Part shown: in pieces, positions 10,715 to 22,544 of the stretch
Layout of the letters: each line of letters opens with the position of its first letter
Numbering within the stretch: the first letter of the stretch is position 1
DNA from: Hymenopus coronatus
Lineage: Eukaryota > Arthropoda > Insecta > Mantodea > Hymenopodidae
Reading direction: 5' to 3'
DNA length: 64,000 nt
Assembly: GCA_030762935.1 (NCBI GenBank)
Contig: CM060900.1
Location: 397,251,132 to 397,315,131 of the forward strand
The notes under the pieces: model-generated
The model's database searches: none
What the model saw: only the letters and a program-made list of their open reading frames with translations
What the model was told of the DNA's origin: nothing
Made by a program: the position numbers and the translations under genes

Positions 10715-10806
10715 AAGGTGCGCTCATTGTAAGCCTTTTGGGCGAAACGTGGTGTTGCACAAGGTGCGCTCATTATAAGCCTTTTGGGCGAAATGTGGTG
10801 TTCCAT
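10715..10806. repeat. Two tandem 46-bp units
   Basis: Units 10715-10760 and 10761-10806 both start aaggtgcgctcatt and contain aagccttttgggcgaaa. They differ at only a few bases. They lie inside a 148-codon minus-strand open frame (10624-11070) that is otherwise unremarkable. Confidence 0.9.
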
Positions 10807-11917
10807 ATTGAGGCGGCTTTGGCGTGTCGTTAAAGTGGAGAGTTCTTTGAAAGTTAGCCATGGAGAAGAATATAGCTTGTGAAATAGACGGAGAAAAAAA
10901 AATAAAGAAGCTTTAAAAGCTGCGGGCAAAAGAATTACAGTGACTAAAATAATCACGAAGAATAAAAACGTATTTGTTGGGGTATTTGAGGAGAAGAGGC
11001 AATTGTAGTAGTGCCGGTAGGAAAAATGTTGAGAGCAAGATGACATACGCCTGTAAGATACATCTCTCACAAGTTCAGAAGAAGTACTGAGAAAAATATG
11101 AGAGCAATGAGAGACTGATTTAGCAGTGAAGGACGTGCACTATGATTGATGGGCTAAACATACGTTAAATATAACAACAAACACTCAGTACACGTAACTA
11201 TGTAATCTCTTTTGTAAATAGTACAAAATAGTGATTTTGCAAAAGAGTAACACGCAGTCAATGATATAGAAATATAGACAGACAGAGCGTTGGAAAAAGG
11301 TAGGTATCATCGGTCAATGGAATAACCACAACGAAAAGCGCTATCATTTTATTCTTTTTATCTTTTTCTGTGTGTGCTTCATGTGAGTGGAACACAAAAA
11401 ATAACAGATTTTAGTGAGTGAAAATATAGCTTTGGTCACCGAAAGTAGACTCTATATTATTCAATAAGCCAAAATGCCTACAATTTTAAATGCAACATCA
11501 GAGAACTAAGCAGAGATTTAAGCACTTACTGAAATGACAACGTTTGAATACTTCAACTAATCAATTATAAACATTACGATCTGTAGAAAAGCACTGCGGA
11601 TAAAGCTTTCTATGTCTCCCATTATATTTAATTGATGTGCTTCAATCAGTTAATTGACATCATCGCAGTATATGCTGATACATTGTTGTCAAGAGTGTAC
11701 TACATTAATTATTATATCAATGACTATCCTTTTAACACTAATTAAAAGAAAAAACTAAAATGTGGAAATAGTGACAACACGAGTAAAAATGACTGCTGAA
11801 TACGTGAAGTTTGTGTGTGTGCGTACAATAAAATATACATGTAAACAAATGAAAGCAGCAATCATATCAACTTTAAACACATTTCGAAAGAATCCATTAC
11901 CTTCTCTATCATGTATA
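10807..11917. other. Intergenic, no gene recognised
   Basis: AT-rich sequence without conserved motifs. The minus-strand open frame entering from 10624 reaches 11070 and contains one hydrophobic stretch (about 20 residues near 10900-10960), but no homolog is recognised and codon content looks like chance. Confidence 0.35.
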
Positions 11918-12600
11918 GTAAGTAGAAGTATTGTATTCCGCCCAAATGTTATATGTCAATATTTCACCAGAGTACTTGAGCCCCCCTCGAACCCAAAAAT
12001 GTGCAATGTGTTTTGTGTGAATAGCATAACCCAAAAACGAAAAGACGGTTAAATACTAATCTTGGTATGTAAGTTCAGCATCTTCCAAGGATGCGAATCG
12101 AACATTTACAAGCAAATCTCCCACTTCAAACAGGTTTCCAAAACGTTTGAGCCTTCACAAAAATGTTTCTAATGGTTTTGATTAAAATACTATATATTTC
12201 TGATACTTTTACGAGAAATGAAATGTCTATCTTGAATTTAATACTATATATTTCTGATACCTTTACGAGAAATGAAATGTCTATCTTGAATTTTCAGCGA
12301 AAACCGTCTGAAATTTTCTTCAGTCTAAATGAAGTTTACACAAGTGGTAAACCGTAAAAGATAGACAAAATTCTACCACAACAATCTGATGTGTTACACT
12401 CACATGACTTTCTCTAGCTACTCTACAAACGAACTTCTTACGAAAGATAATTCTTCTTTCAACACCATGCAAATCGAGATAAACATTAGCAGGATTTTAT
12501 TACTTAGTTCCTTATAGGTACAATAGAACTAAGAGAATGCACTGAGCTAAAGTGAAGTTAAATATTCTGAAAGCTGTCGCTATGCGATTGTCATTGCAAA
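11918..12600. repeat. Dispersed repeat family R, copy 1
   Basis: Shares ordered blocks with three other places in the window: the aaaaacgaaaaga block and cagcatcttccaag block (also at 44020-44090), the gattttgattaaaatac block (also 44190), a gaaatgtctatcttgaattt block (also 44230 and 45760), and at its right end gatgtgttacactcacatgact and accatgcaaatcgagataa (also 63540-63660). No coding potential was seen. It could be a non-autonomous element or an ancient repeat. Confidence 0.6.
12186..12293. repeat. 54-bp tandem duplication within repeat R
   Basis: Two nearly identical 54-bp units (12186-12239 and 12240-12293), each aatactatatatttctgat followed by an acgagaaatgaaatgtc block, differing at one or two bases. 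The single-unit state is seen in the other copies of the family, so this duplication is local and recent. Confidence 0.92.
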
Positions 12601-12654
12601 GCCCTTCTTTGCTTGGCCATGAGTAGAACAAAAGAAAACCGGACACTTCCATCT

Positions 12655-12785
12655 GAGGGCCGTGCCATGGCCGAGTAGTTAGACCACTCGCCTCTCACAT
12701 AGACGGCCGGGGTTCAATCCTAAGCAACCGCATGTGAGATTTGTGGTGGGCGGGTTTTCTCCGGGTACTCCGATTTTGCGGAGCT
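12655..12785 (+). mobile_element. SINE-A copy 1, 5' part only
   Basis: A tRNA-like head with A box tggccgagtag and B box ggttcaatcc, followed by the family's cgcatgtgagatttgtggtg and gggttttctccgggtactcc blocks. The homology stops near 12785 and the rest of the SINE body is missing or replaced, so this copy is 3' truncated or recombined. Confidence 0.85.
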
Positions 12786-13626
12786 GATTCACGGGATGTT
12801 AGTGCTGCGAACTGATTACCAAATTCGCTATGGTCTACAAGAAGAGTGGTAGTGTGCCATCTGCTACGGCGTGATGAACACCTTAATGACGCGCCGCTTC
12901 ACAGCGCGTAGCAGGCCAACTATTTATGGACTCACGTTTTACAGCTCCGCGGAACGACCAAGTTTCCCTATTATTCTTCTCATGGTTTCGGAGTCAAGTG
13001 CAAGGGCTCCTCATAGTTTCGAATGAGTACTAAGATCATCAAGAAATCTTGGGAGAATAATACAGTCTGATTTGCAAAAGAAAGAACATTACTGTTATCT
13101 AATGGCTTTTCTAAAACTTTGCTGTCATTTTGTGTACACGGACGATGCATTTAAGACCTAGATTTCAAATAGCTTAGCTTGCAATTAGTAAACTCTCATT
13201 CAAGCACCAACTATTGTAGCTAAATCTTCCATGAAATGTCCAAGATTTCACCCCCTTTCCGCATTTTGAGACGTTTCCTCCCACACAGAAAACAATCTAA
13301 CACGTTACAGTTTTGCAGCTTCCCTGTCTAATAGAAAGTCGTATTTTTCTTTCACGAGTCACCACATATTCAACATGCGCTATATCGCTCACTCAGCCCC
13401 AAGTAAAAACCAAATGGACGACCAGTCATAGACAATACCACGTGGGAGTCCAAATGACTCGAGAATGTCGTTTTCACTACCGCTGTATTATGCTATTCAT
13501 ATAAAACGTAGTTTTATTCAGTTTACGTAAATCATAGAAGTGATTGACTAGAAGTTGTTTCATACTCAGAAGTGCGAACTTGATTATACGTATACAAAAA
13601 GTTTCAATATTACACATGCGTACCGA
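12786..13626. other. Intergenic, no gene recognised
   Basis: The first ~150 bp (up to about 12940, with gcgccgcttcacagcgcg) are GC-richer and may be the 3' part of another retroposon fused to SINE-A copy 1. The remainder is AT-rich without identifiable features. Confidence 0.35.
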
Positions 13627-14220
13627 GTGAGATGGTTCCATGGTAATACGTTAGACTTGCATACGGAAGTTTCCGGGTTTGATTCCCATCGGGATGCCCA
13701 CTCTTGTAATTTGTATCATTTTAGTGGTTAACCTGGACCGGAGGAATTCTTCTTGGTTGCTTGCTCTTCTACCACAAAATGTCTGTCTATTTTTCCTTAT
13801 CCCCATTATTTACTTATTCCCCATTATCTGTTTTGAAGTTGTAAGACTAGGCGACTGCTTCCGGTATGCTGCAGCTGGACGGTAGTTACGCGCCTTGTTA
13901 AGGTTTCTTCCTGGCCTTGGCTGGACAGCTAATAGACCTGATTTGTGAACACAAAATGCTCAGGCCTTGCGCGCCGGACTGGTCGACGTCCGAATCTCTT
14001 GTGTCTGGAACTAATAGGAAACCTGTTCTTACTTATGCACATTGTCGCTCAGATCTAGTCGACCTTCGGATGTCCCCTTATGCCTTCTCCCAGGGGTTAT
14101 GCCAGAATCAAAAAAGAGTTGCTTTGGCCTAAATGTGGTGCTCTGCCCCAGTTTCGGGGGCTCATACGTAATATGTACTCCTACACATTTGCTAATATTC
14201 AGTTAGTAGAGTATGTCTAT
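13627..14220 (+). mobile_element. tRNA-headed retroposon (SINE-D) with body shared with 61 kb
   Basis: The head at 13627-13705 reads as a tRNA-like sequence with A box-like tggttccatgg, a tgc triplet in the anticodon loop position (cttgcatac) and B box gggtttgattccc. The body near 13990-14200 aligns in order with 61150-61380 (aggaaacctg/agggaccccg, cagaatcaaaaaagag/tagaagcaaaaagg, cagtttcgggggctc/caatttcgggagctc, acgtaatatg/cgttatatgt). Pol III promoter boxes mark it as a SINE; ends and target duplications were not found. Confidence 0.55.
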
Positions 14221-14349
14221 TTAAGGCGTGTGCACTTCTGATGCCTCCTTTTAGAAATCCTTATAATTGGTTTACAACTTAAACTCTATCGCATGCAGTC
14301 CGTTCTGCAGACCTGCAAACCTTTACCATGAGCCTTATCTACTTCTAGA

Positions 14350-14362
14350 GTGGTTCTCTTTC

Positions 14363-14403
<41 letters not shown>
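14350..14403. repeat. (TC)n microsatellite
   Basis: Near-perfect TC repeat, slightly interrupted by a TG step at its left side. No hairpin precedes it, unlike the tail of LINE-1. Confidence 0.95.
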
Positions 14404-14406
<3 letters not shown>

Positions 14407-14814
14407 GAAGATCTGAATTCGGAATTTCGGCCACTGAGACATGGAGACGACAAGAGTCGCATCCTTAAAATCAGGGTAGCTATTGGTCTTCTAGGACAAG
14501 GATAGAAGTTTCCCTTTTCCGAGGCGTTGAGATAGATGCATTAGCTCCAGTTAGGCTACATTCCCTTTGTGAACCAACTACACTTGCGTTTACCAGACAG
14601 ACTAGTAAATGTATGCGACAAAGTTATCTCCAACGTTTCAACAAGGTAATCAACTCGATAAACTAATGAGATTTACGGTAGTGTTTTTCCTTGAAGTAGC
14701 CTCTTTTTTAGCTATTAATACCTTAAAGTTATCAGTTTAATAGTTTCCAATATTAAGGTTGTAAAAAAAGATTGAAATGGTACCAGAATAGCATATAATA
14801 ATTTACAAGTAGAG
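14404..14814. other. Intergenic, no gene recognised
   Basis: AT-rich, no conserved motif, repeat or RNA gene recognised. Confidence 0.4.
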
Positions 14815-14930
14815 CCCGAATTTCTACAATAGCTGTATGAAAGATCTGAAACGAAGCGAACCTGCACCTACCGGGTGTGGGCCACAGACGAAACCACCTG
14901 AGCCATGCCGCTCGGTCCTATGGTCACCAC
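14815..14930 (-). mobile_element. tRNA-like retroposon fragment
   Basis: On the minus strand the sequence gcatggctcaggtggtttcg fits a Pol III A box region and gtgcaggttcgcttcg a B box region at normal tRNA spacing. The cloverleaf is degraded, so a SINE head is more likely than a tRNA gene. Confidence 0.5.
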
Positions 14931-15234
14931 TATTAGGCGCATTGTTTTCTTGAAAGGAAATAACACTTACAAAAGGCTCCCTTTCAAAGTATTTTATCCT
15001 TTTAGTATTTCTTTGAATTTCTGTAACGTATGGTAAGTTGTGGTAAAGTAGTACAAAATAATAAAGAGTAAATGTAATAATTAGCGGTACGAGTACACGG
15101 CAACTAACAATATAAGATTTTTAGTATAAGAAATATAAGAAAGATCTCCTGTTCTTCATTTTACACCGTATTGCACTAGAATATTCAGAAACAAACTTTG
15201 TGTGTGTAATATCGGATGGGATTCTATACTGCAG
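14931..15234. other. Intergenic, no gene recognised
   Basis: AT-rich, with no recognisable feature. Confidence 0.4.
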
Positions 15235-15735
15235 CCAGTGGCTTATTGTGCGTCAAACACCAGGAGGATAGGATAAGATGAGATTAATTTCAAAGGGTGG
15301 CCGAAACCGGCCAGCGGACAAGAGCCAGCGTGGAGGGTCCCTAACAATTCAAAGCATTTGTTCATCTCGGCGCTGGAGGCGCTATTAGCCCGCGCATTAG
15401 ATCTGACCAAACTCCCTAGTCTACAGACCACTTCCAAAACCACCCCGCCGCCGAGAGCTGTAGTTCCAAAGCGCAGTCACCACCGTATAAGAACACCACC
15501 GCAGCCCTCGCCAACACTTAAAACCCTGAAAGAGATCGGTTGGATGAAATGGATATGAAATGAAGGGACAGAAATTTCGGGGGAATCAAGAAACCTCCCC
15601 AGTATTGGCCTAGTGATCAGAGAGAACCACTGAAAAAATCCCTTGTGTCAAAGAGGTCAGCTGCGGGAATCAATCCCACGACCTCCTGAATGCCAGACAC
15701 AGACAAAATGCCTGAACCTCCTGGCTCGGTACATT
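15235..15735 (-). mobile_element. ~500-bp tRNA-headed retroposon
   Basis: Read on the minus strand it begins with ccgagccaggaggttcaggc (A box region), then ggtcgtgggattgattcccg (B box region with a perfect T-arm gcggg/cccgc-like pairing), followed by a GC-richer body ending near ctggtgtttgacgcac. The GC content contrasts with its flanks. No poly(A) tail or target duplication was found, so the right-hand and left-hand limits are estimates. Confidence 0.5.
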
Positions 15736-16694
15736 TTTTGTACTGCATTTCAAATTGAATTACGTCAAAATTGATTTGTTATCTTAAAAGTTATATATCG
15801 TGTTTAAGCTATCTGGATTATTGCGCGTTTAGGCAAGTCCACTGAAGAGTGTAATTACGGGATTTTACTGTATTTCGTCTAAAACACAGCTTCTCAACCG
15901 CCTTGACAGAACAGTCGACAATACTTCAAGGCTTCAAACTAATGTCTGTATAAAACCTAAATCCTCATTTAGCTATCCATTCGCTCTGCCATTAGCTTTT
16001 TGTTTATCGGATTATTGACCATCACTTTATAGCCGTGTATTTTAATTTATATTTTCACTTAAGGCTTTTTTAGTGAATTCATTAACGTTGTTCAAAAATA
16101 TTTCATTGAGCAGTTTTTTTCATCCTATATAATTACTGATGGCCAATTTCGCGTAAATTAAACAGCTAGCTTGCATCATTTACCTTATCTAATATAACCT
16201 GTGTTTAATGCACCATAATTATTTCTGTCCCATCGGAAATGAGAGTTGACGGCTGAATCATGTACAAGCAGAAATATTGCATGTCAAATATAGTCCCTGT
16301 CATTTCGGGCAGGTGAATCCAAATCATCATTGGTAAATATATTATCCAAATTGTTGTACTCCATATATATTCCCAGCTTATTTGGCAGTTGTTTACATTA
16401 AGGATAAGCGTTTGTATTCCAACAGTAAACTTTTTTTGTTGTAATACGTGTGTATTTGTCTCTATGGTTTATTTACGAGTACTTTACCCGTGACATGCGG
16501 TCAGAACTGCTCTGCAACAAAATCTCTTAGTGTTCTAGAGAGTGCCACCTTCGCATGAACTTCTAAAGAAGCACTGTACTGGTTGAAATTTATACCAATT
16601 ATTATATACAATAAATGACATTTTGCCACGTTGCATGATGATTTAAATAAAATCCTTTTACTGCCTAAATGTGTTGAATAGGTAGCCAGACTGA
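15736..16694. other. Intergenic, no gene recognised
   Basis: AT-rich; short open frames only, no conserved repeats identified. Confidence 0.4.
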
Positions 16695-16790
16695 AAAATT
16701 CAATGCCATAGCCGGGATTTGAACCACGGATCTCCCGGTCTCTAACTGGTTGCTCTAACTACTGAGCTACTACAGCAACATGCCGGCACG
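16695..16790 (-). mobile_element. tRNA-like SINE head (SINE-E)
   Basis: On the minus strand: gtagctcagtagttagagca (A box tagctcagtag) and gtggttcaaatcccggc (B box), with anticodon-arm pairing still visible. The 3' extension tggcattgaatttttcagt recurs in diverged form at 26615-26650 and 34450-34490, which argues for a SINE family and against an isolated tRNA gene. The acceptor stem is imperfect. Confidence 0.65.
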
Positions 16791-17579
16791 CCATTAAATT
16801 CCTCAAGTGACTCGCTTTTTCCGGTAAACCACAAGGAGATCTCAAATTATTTTGTGATGACATACCCCAATGGCGGCTTACGTACTTTATGCCCCTGGCT
16901 TCATAGTTTTACTCGCTATTAGGTCAATTAGTATTAATTTTAATTGTTTTTCACACAAGCCGTGTGTGGCACAGGAGTTGGATATGTTGAGTCAGACGGG
17001 AAAATTCAATATCATAGGTGGTGTGAAAAAAAAAAATTAAAAATAACTCTAAATTAAATCTGTTAGTTCTAATAAAAAAAACGGGGAACGCGATGTATTT
17101 TTAATAATATTCTCATAAAAATTTCAAGTTTTACAGTAAATGGAGATTAAAATATATTTTTCATATCAAATATTTTAATATTTACCCTAATTGTTGTATA
17201 ATTTTTACTTTTCGTACTCTTCAAACTCTTGATTTTTTAAAATTTAATAATGTATTTCTCAAAATTGGAGCGCCATAATGAAAACCTGTATGACCACTCT
17301 CATCAATTTACTTTTGAGAGGTATTATAAATATTTTGAATCAAATTAGTAAAAAAATTGCATTATATTGGGAATTCTCATTATGGAAGGGTGTTGGAAAA
17401 AGTCATGAAAAACAAGGATTAAATTTCAACATATCTATGAATAAGCATGCGCCTGACTATTTATAATTGCAGTTAATTGGTGGTTAATGGGAGCCAACTG
17501 AATAAATAATAACATTTTACTAGTTTTGAAGTAGCTGTAGTAGGGTAATATAAAGTTAAAATTATCAAAGTCCTTATCA
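16791..17579. other. Intergenic, very AT-rich
   Basis: Long A and T runs between 17030 and 17270. No feature recognised. A plus-strand open frame at 17278-17466 has no recognisable content. Confidence 0.4.
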
Positions 17580-19230
17580 AAAAATGTTTGAAGTATTTAT
17601 TACAAAAATGGCTCTTCCTCACTCAAACTAAACATATGTTTTGTTTCATCACACAATGCACTATTCAATGCTTCTTCATAGAGTTCTTGCTCATCACTGT
17701 TCAGCTCCACAAATTTCAACAACCTCTTTACATCTTCCACTTTCTCACTGCTGATGTTGTTAACACTCTGAACATTAACTGCATTTCTGAAGCTTGGAAC
17801 TTGCTTCTGTTTAACACTGCAGAATAGGAATTCGATGCGGTGAAGATATTACTGTGACCATTGGACTTATAGTCATGTGAAGAACGAAGACCCCGTACTT
17901 GTGTTAGTTTTATTGGCATCAATGACTTGAAAATGTCTTTTGAAAATTTCCTAAAATCTTTGCAAATCCAATCCAGTCTATATTTTTTTCAACTGGTCAT
18001 AAATACTTAGAATATTTTGGTAATATTTAGGACTTTTCAACACTTCATAGGAAATACAATTTCGATCACATCAAAGAGAGGGTTGTTTGGTATATAGGAT
18101 AGTAAGAATGCCATCATTGTCTTATTCTTATTCTGACAACTACATGAATCTGCAAACAATCTCAAAGTGGAGTACTGCCCAGTCGGAAGTTTGCCTTCCA
18201 GCTGCAGTAAGAAATTGGCCAGACAAGATACAACTTCGTTTGATCCTCTTAATGGGTCCTTCTCTGTCCTTATGTAATACCACGCGATGTCCTTATTAAG
18301 CGTTCCATCATGGATCAGAATAGCTAGGTTGTAGATCTGGCGGGAATAGTGCACTTCACCGACATTCAGGTTTGGTAGGGGCTTATTTTGTTGCATGTCA
18401 AATACCACTTTAAGAACTGAGGGTTCATCTGATTTCATTATTTGGTAGAACTTCTTAGCTCTCAAGCTATGGAGTCTATAATCTGTTATCAGTTTTTGTT
18501 TCTCATTCCTGTCATTTGTCTTTTAATTTCTGTTTTCTTAGTTACACAAAAAGCGCTAATCCCAGATTAAACTTACGTGTAAATATTTTATAGTATTTCT
18601 GGTATGAAAAAGTTTTCCTTCCACAGGTTGCACGTTCCTTTTTCCACATGAGATACATTTTCCTCACATTCATTGTAGAAGGTAAGTATGAACGTTCAGA
18701 TTTTTCTTTTCCATAATAAAACTCCACGGTTTTGAACTTACTGATATGACTTATACTTCTTGTGACACTAATCTGATCTCGTTTGATTCTTGAACCTCCC
18801 CTGTTTTATTTTCGTTTCATATCCTTAAGCCCTTTAGTCTGTCAATATGTATGCTTGACACTGATAAAATGACTTTACACAAACAGGAACTTGCTCCCCA
18901 TTTTCTTTCAGAATACCATATTCAATGACAGATCGCTCCCTTGGATTCTGCACTCATGCTCGTAGCTGTTTCTTCTTCTTTAATTTAATGAAACGCAACA
19001 AGAAGTTGTTCTGGTCAAACTTCGTTCTATTTGCATATAACTGATCAGAGAAGTATTTTACATCGTTGCTGGTTAAATCATGACTATGTCTAGAACTTAA
19101 TTTTGCTGGATGTCGAGTTTTTTGCTGTTTCTGGCTATATTTCCCCATACCTAATTTCCGGGTGGCTTGACCGTTTTTTCACTTTTCTTTCTGGTTGCAT
19201 CTCCCTATTCTCCATCTTTACAACAGACTA
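17580..19230 (-). pseudogene. Transposon-derived RNase H-like protein pseudogene (probably DUF7869 family)
   Basis: A run of homologous blocks on the minus strand in shifting frames. N-terminal: KYFSDQLYANRTKFDQNNFL near 19000-19080, then RSVIEYGILKENGEQVPVC near 18900-18950. Middle: RSYLPSTMNVRKMYLMWKKE near 18650-18700 and KIFTRKFNLGL near 18560. Core (continuous 18465-18037): KPLPNLNVGEVHYSRQIYNL, DPLRGSNEVVSCLANFLLQL and LRLFADSCSCQNKNKTMMAF, the last being the family's DxCxxQNKN-like signature. After about 18040 the frame breaks and only a decayed C-terminus follows to 17590. From memory this layout matches large arthropod families of transposon-derived proteins annotated DUF7869; the exact name needs a profile search. 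No activity expected. Confidence 0.65.
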
Positions 19231-19740
19231 ACCTACTTACTAACTTCAGAATAACTGAATAAATAAATCCTTCTAAGTTACAAACCATTGCTGCAATAAT
19301 GACTAAATGGATAACATGCTACGTTTGAAAAGAAAAGTTTGAGGTATTACTTAGGCGGGTTCTGGAAAAAAATATTTTCAATGATATAGATGGACTTTGC
19401 AAAAAAATACGACTTTTCAAACACTCTATCAATGAGACTTAAGTGAGTTTTGCACTTTATTCAATATTGATATGTGCATCTCACCCCTAACAACTTAATA
19501 ACGTAAAAATGCTAAAAATGAAAAAAAAATGACTTAAGTGCTATTTGGAAAAGAGCTCTTCATGTGCTCTTAACGTTTAGAGTTCATATTATTTTATTAT
19601 GAAAAGAGTCTTTATTTTTAATTTTGCAAAATGTTTGGTGAAATTTCACAGAGGCATGACGTTTAACATTACGATGATCTCTATTTATTGAATCTTGAGA
19701 TCCGTTCGCCCACAAAACCAGAAGGAAGTTTGTGTGTGTG
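19231..19740. other. Intergenic, no gene recognised
   Basis: AT-rich with short poly(A) stretches and a brief (GT)n at 19731-19745. No other feature. Confidence 0.4.
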
Positions 19741-19745
19741 TGTGT

Positions 19746-19964
19746 TTTTTTTGGTAGTGTTTAACGCCGGCTTTAACTACTTATGGCACCGCAGGCGGTG
19801 ACACTGGTGATACATGAATGATGATGGAGCAGCACCGGTGGAATACAATGGCGGGGGAAACCGGATTACCCGGAGAAAACCCGCCCCAGCGCCGCTATGT
19901 CCACCACAAATCTCACATGCGGTCGCTTGGGATCGAACCCCTGCCGTCTAGGTGAGAGACGAGT
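19746..19964 (-). mobile_element. SINE-A copy 2, 5' truncated
   Basis: On the plus strand it starts with the T-rich end and gtgtttaacgccggctttaa, then gcaccgcaggcggtg, gtggaatacaatggcggggg, ccggagaaaacccgcc and gatcgaacccctgccgt, ending at ggtgagagacgagtg. It lacks the A box part of the tRNA-like head, so it is truncated at its 5' end. Confidence 0.92.
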
Positions 19965-20044
19965 GTATATATATTGTCAAAACTAGTATCCTGTAGGAAA
20001 GTTAATAAAATGAATACCTACAAAATTACTATACAGCCTGTTAT

Positions 20045-20287
20045 TTTTTTATAGTGTTTAACGCCCGCTTTAACTACTTATGGCATCGCAGGCGGTGACA
20101 CTGATGATACATGAATGATGATGGAGCACCGGTGGAATGCGATGGCGGGGGAAACCGGAGTACTCGGGGAAAACCCGCCCCAGCGCCGCTTTGTCCACCA
20201 CAAATCTCACATGCGGTCGCTTGGGAACGAACCCCGGCCGTTTAGGTGAGAGGCGAGTGGTATAACCACTCGGCCACGGCGCGGCCC
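20045..20287 (-). mobile_element. SINE-A copy 3, full length
   Basis: Complete family structure on the minus strand: tRNA-like head with A box tggccgagtgg and B box (ggttcg(t)tccc region), then the body and the T-rich end. Direct repeats tacagcctgtta (left, about 20032) and tacagcgtgtta (right, about 20289) form a 12-bp target duplication with one mismatch. It lies ~80 bp from copy 2 in the same orientation. Confidence 0.95.
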
Positions 20288-20893
20288 TACAGCGTGTTAG
20301 AGATATAGATACAGATATATTGGTAAATGGTACCTTAATGTGTATTGACTTCGGAGTGTTAGCTGTTTTGTCTCTTTGCCCAATAATTGTCTCAGAGACC
20401 AATGTTTTATCATATGTGTTTTTCATGGTATACTGCGTCGCGAAATAACAGCGCCTTTCAGTATAGACTATCGTTTTGTTTTCATGTGTTCACGCCTTAG
20501 CACCTGTCCTGCTGGCCTAGATAGTGTGGGGTTATTGGCCTTGCAGAAAACATTCAAACTCAGTTCCGATACGACATTCGTTATAGGCGAGGCCTGTCCA
20601 TTCAAGGTTATACCTTCTGCCCGCGATGTAAGTTAACATAAACAGGTATGTCTGATGTGTGCCACGCTTACTTGGAGGTGCCAACCAGAAAACATACGAC
20701 TATTAATATGTATAATTATAAGACCTCAAATGAAGCAAATGTTGATCTAATGTTGTTAATTGCACTGTTTCTTAATCACCAATACAAATGTTTGTACCTA
20801 TACCTCTTATCAACCGTTATTATGGATTAGCAATTAATACATGCTACTGTCCTATTTAAGTTTAACTCTTGTGCTAGAGCAGGCGTCATCAAG

Positions 20894-20915
20894 TGCTTTA
20901 CTCTTTTAGTAAAGC

Positions 20916-20946
<31 letters not shown>

Positions 20947-20957
20947 CAGAGAGAGAA
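20894..20957 (+). repeat. Perfect hairpin followed by (GA)n
   Basis: Arms tgctttact (20894-20902) and agtaaagca (20908-20916) pair perfectly around a 5-base loop, and the (GA)n tract starts at once. The same hairpin-then-dinucleotide order ends LINE-1 (8536-8608) and the gag-only element (27061-26962), so this may be the 3' end of a severely 5'-truncated retroelement. Confidence 0.6.
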
Positions 20958-22540
20958 GGCAACTTTGCTCGCTGCTCGCATGAATTATCTACTGTACACT
21001 GAGTTCCCTTCAACTGCCCTGAAATGTGGTCAGTGCAGTGGCGGTATGCAACATTATCCGGTAAAAATACATATTCTACCTTTCATAGCTAATTTGCTAA
21101 CAGACTCGCTCTATCTGGCCAAAAATTATGAATATTTAAAAAAACTGTAGACCATTTAAATTTTCTTTACCATATTTGTGGCAATTCGGCACAAACAACG
21201 GTGGGAAAATCAACATTTCCACTTCACTCCAAAGAGAGGTCTCTCTGAAGACCCATCCCTCACCGAACATCATGAGAGATATCCATGCACCTAACAAAAC
21301 TGTAATCCACTGTTTTGGGTGAACCATTGATACCGATGTTTTTGTGTGTGCCTGTTAACATTACTTTTTAACATAACGTTTTCACCAAACGCTGAGACAA
21401 TACGAGTTGCCCACAAAAGTGGTTCTGATGAGAAACAAAATCAAATATTAAGTAACAAAACTTTGTAAAAGTAATGTTTCCGAAGGATGAGTATTTATAA
21501 AGTTAACACCTGGAAGCCTTAGTGAATTCAGAAGTATATATTTTACTCAAAAAGAGAAACGGCTTACTTTATTTCTCTACACAATCATCTCCGTTGTTTA
21601 ATTGAGTCCGTTAAGCCAAGGTATTTGGACACAAAATCCCAAGCAAAGACGTATAAATGTTTGGAAAGAAATCATGGCTCATCTAGGGTTACGTACCTAC
21701 CTCACATGGTATTCTTCTTCATTGATTCTTCAAATCACATGTGATCATTCAGGGAAGTCGGGGACGAGTATTGTCACTTGCTTGCTCATTGTTGAACTTT
21801 TTACAGCAATGTATTACATTATTTCATGCATGACTTTATCGCTATACACTTCCTTTAGTTAATTGTAATTTACTGCAGGTTTCATTTTATGCGCATTCAA
21901 AACTCGAGTAACATTTCTCACATCACAGTCCGCGTGGCTTTCTCTCAAACAGTTTATTTCAAACAATCGCAGAATGCACAATAATGACTTGTTTCCATTT
22001 ACACTGGGAAAAGAATATCGAGGAAAACGTCGACCTTGGAAGGTAGCCCGAAAACAATTTGCGTAGCGGGAGCGCGCAAGCAGTCATTACTTTCTGGATT
22101 ACCCTCCTATTATTCGTTGACGTCAACTGATTACCAGTGCAGTTGCGACAGTATAGGACAAGGAAGACACGCATTTTTTTTTTTTTTTATTAAGACACTA
22201 TTAAAGACCATTTTATCACCAGTTTTCAAAATACCATAGGAGATATAACTGCACAGAGAGAAGATAGCGGGAAAATGGAGAGACAGATACACATGGAAGC
22301 TATTAGGAGGGACAGAAAGGTGAGAAAAGAAGGTTAAGGAGGGTGAAAAGAAACAACCAGAAATAAAGATAGGTACAAAGATTTCCGCATTTAACCTAAC
22401 GCCAGCAGAGCTGCGAATTCTAAGAATACATTCCTAACAAATGAGAATAAAATTTGTTCGTAATGTATTAAAATACATTCTGCAATCTACATACAAAATG
22501 TGTTCATATTAAATTAACCAGAATTTAGTAACAAATGGTT
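20958..22540. other. Intergenic, no gene recognised
   Basis: AT-rich; contains a T-run at 22172-22188. Open frames here are short and show no recognisable domain. Confidence 0.35.
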
Positions 22541-22544
22541 ATTA

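Noticed and set aside
10624..11070. 148-codon minus-strand gene
   Set aside because: No recognisable domain; it runs through a 46-bp tandem repeat whose length is not a multiple of three and has chance-like composition.
16695..16790. Functional tRNA gene on the minus strand
   Set aside because: A and B boxes are present, but the acceptor stem is imperfect and the 3' extension recurs elsewhere, so it is a SINE head.
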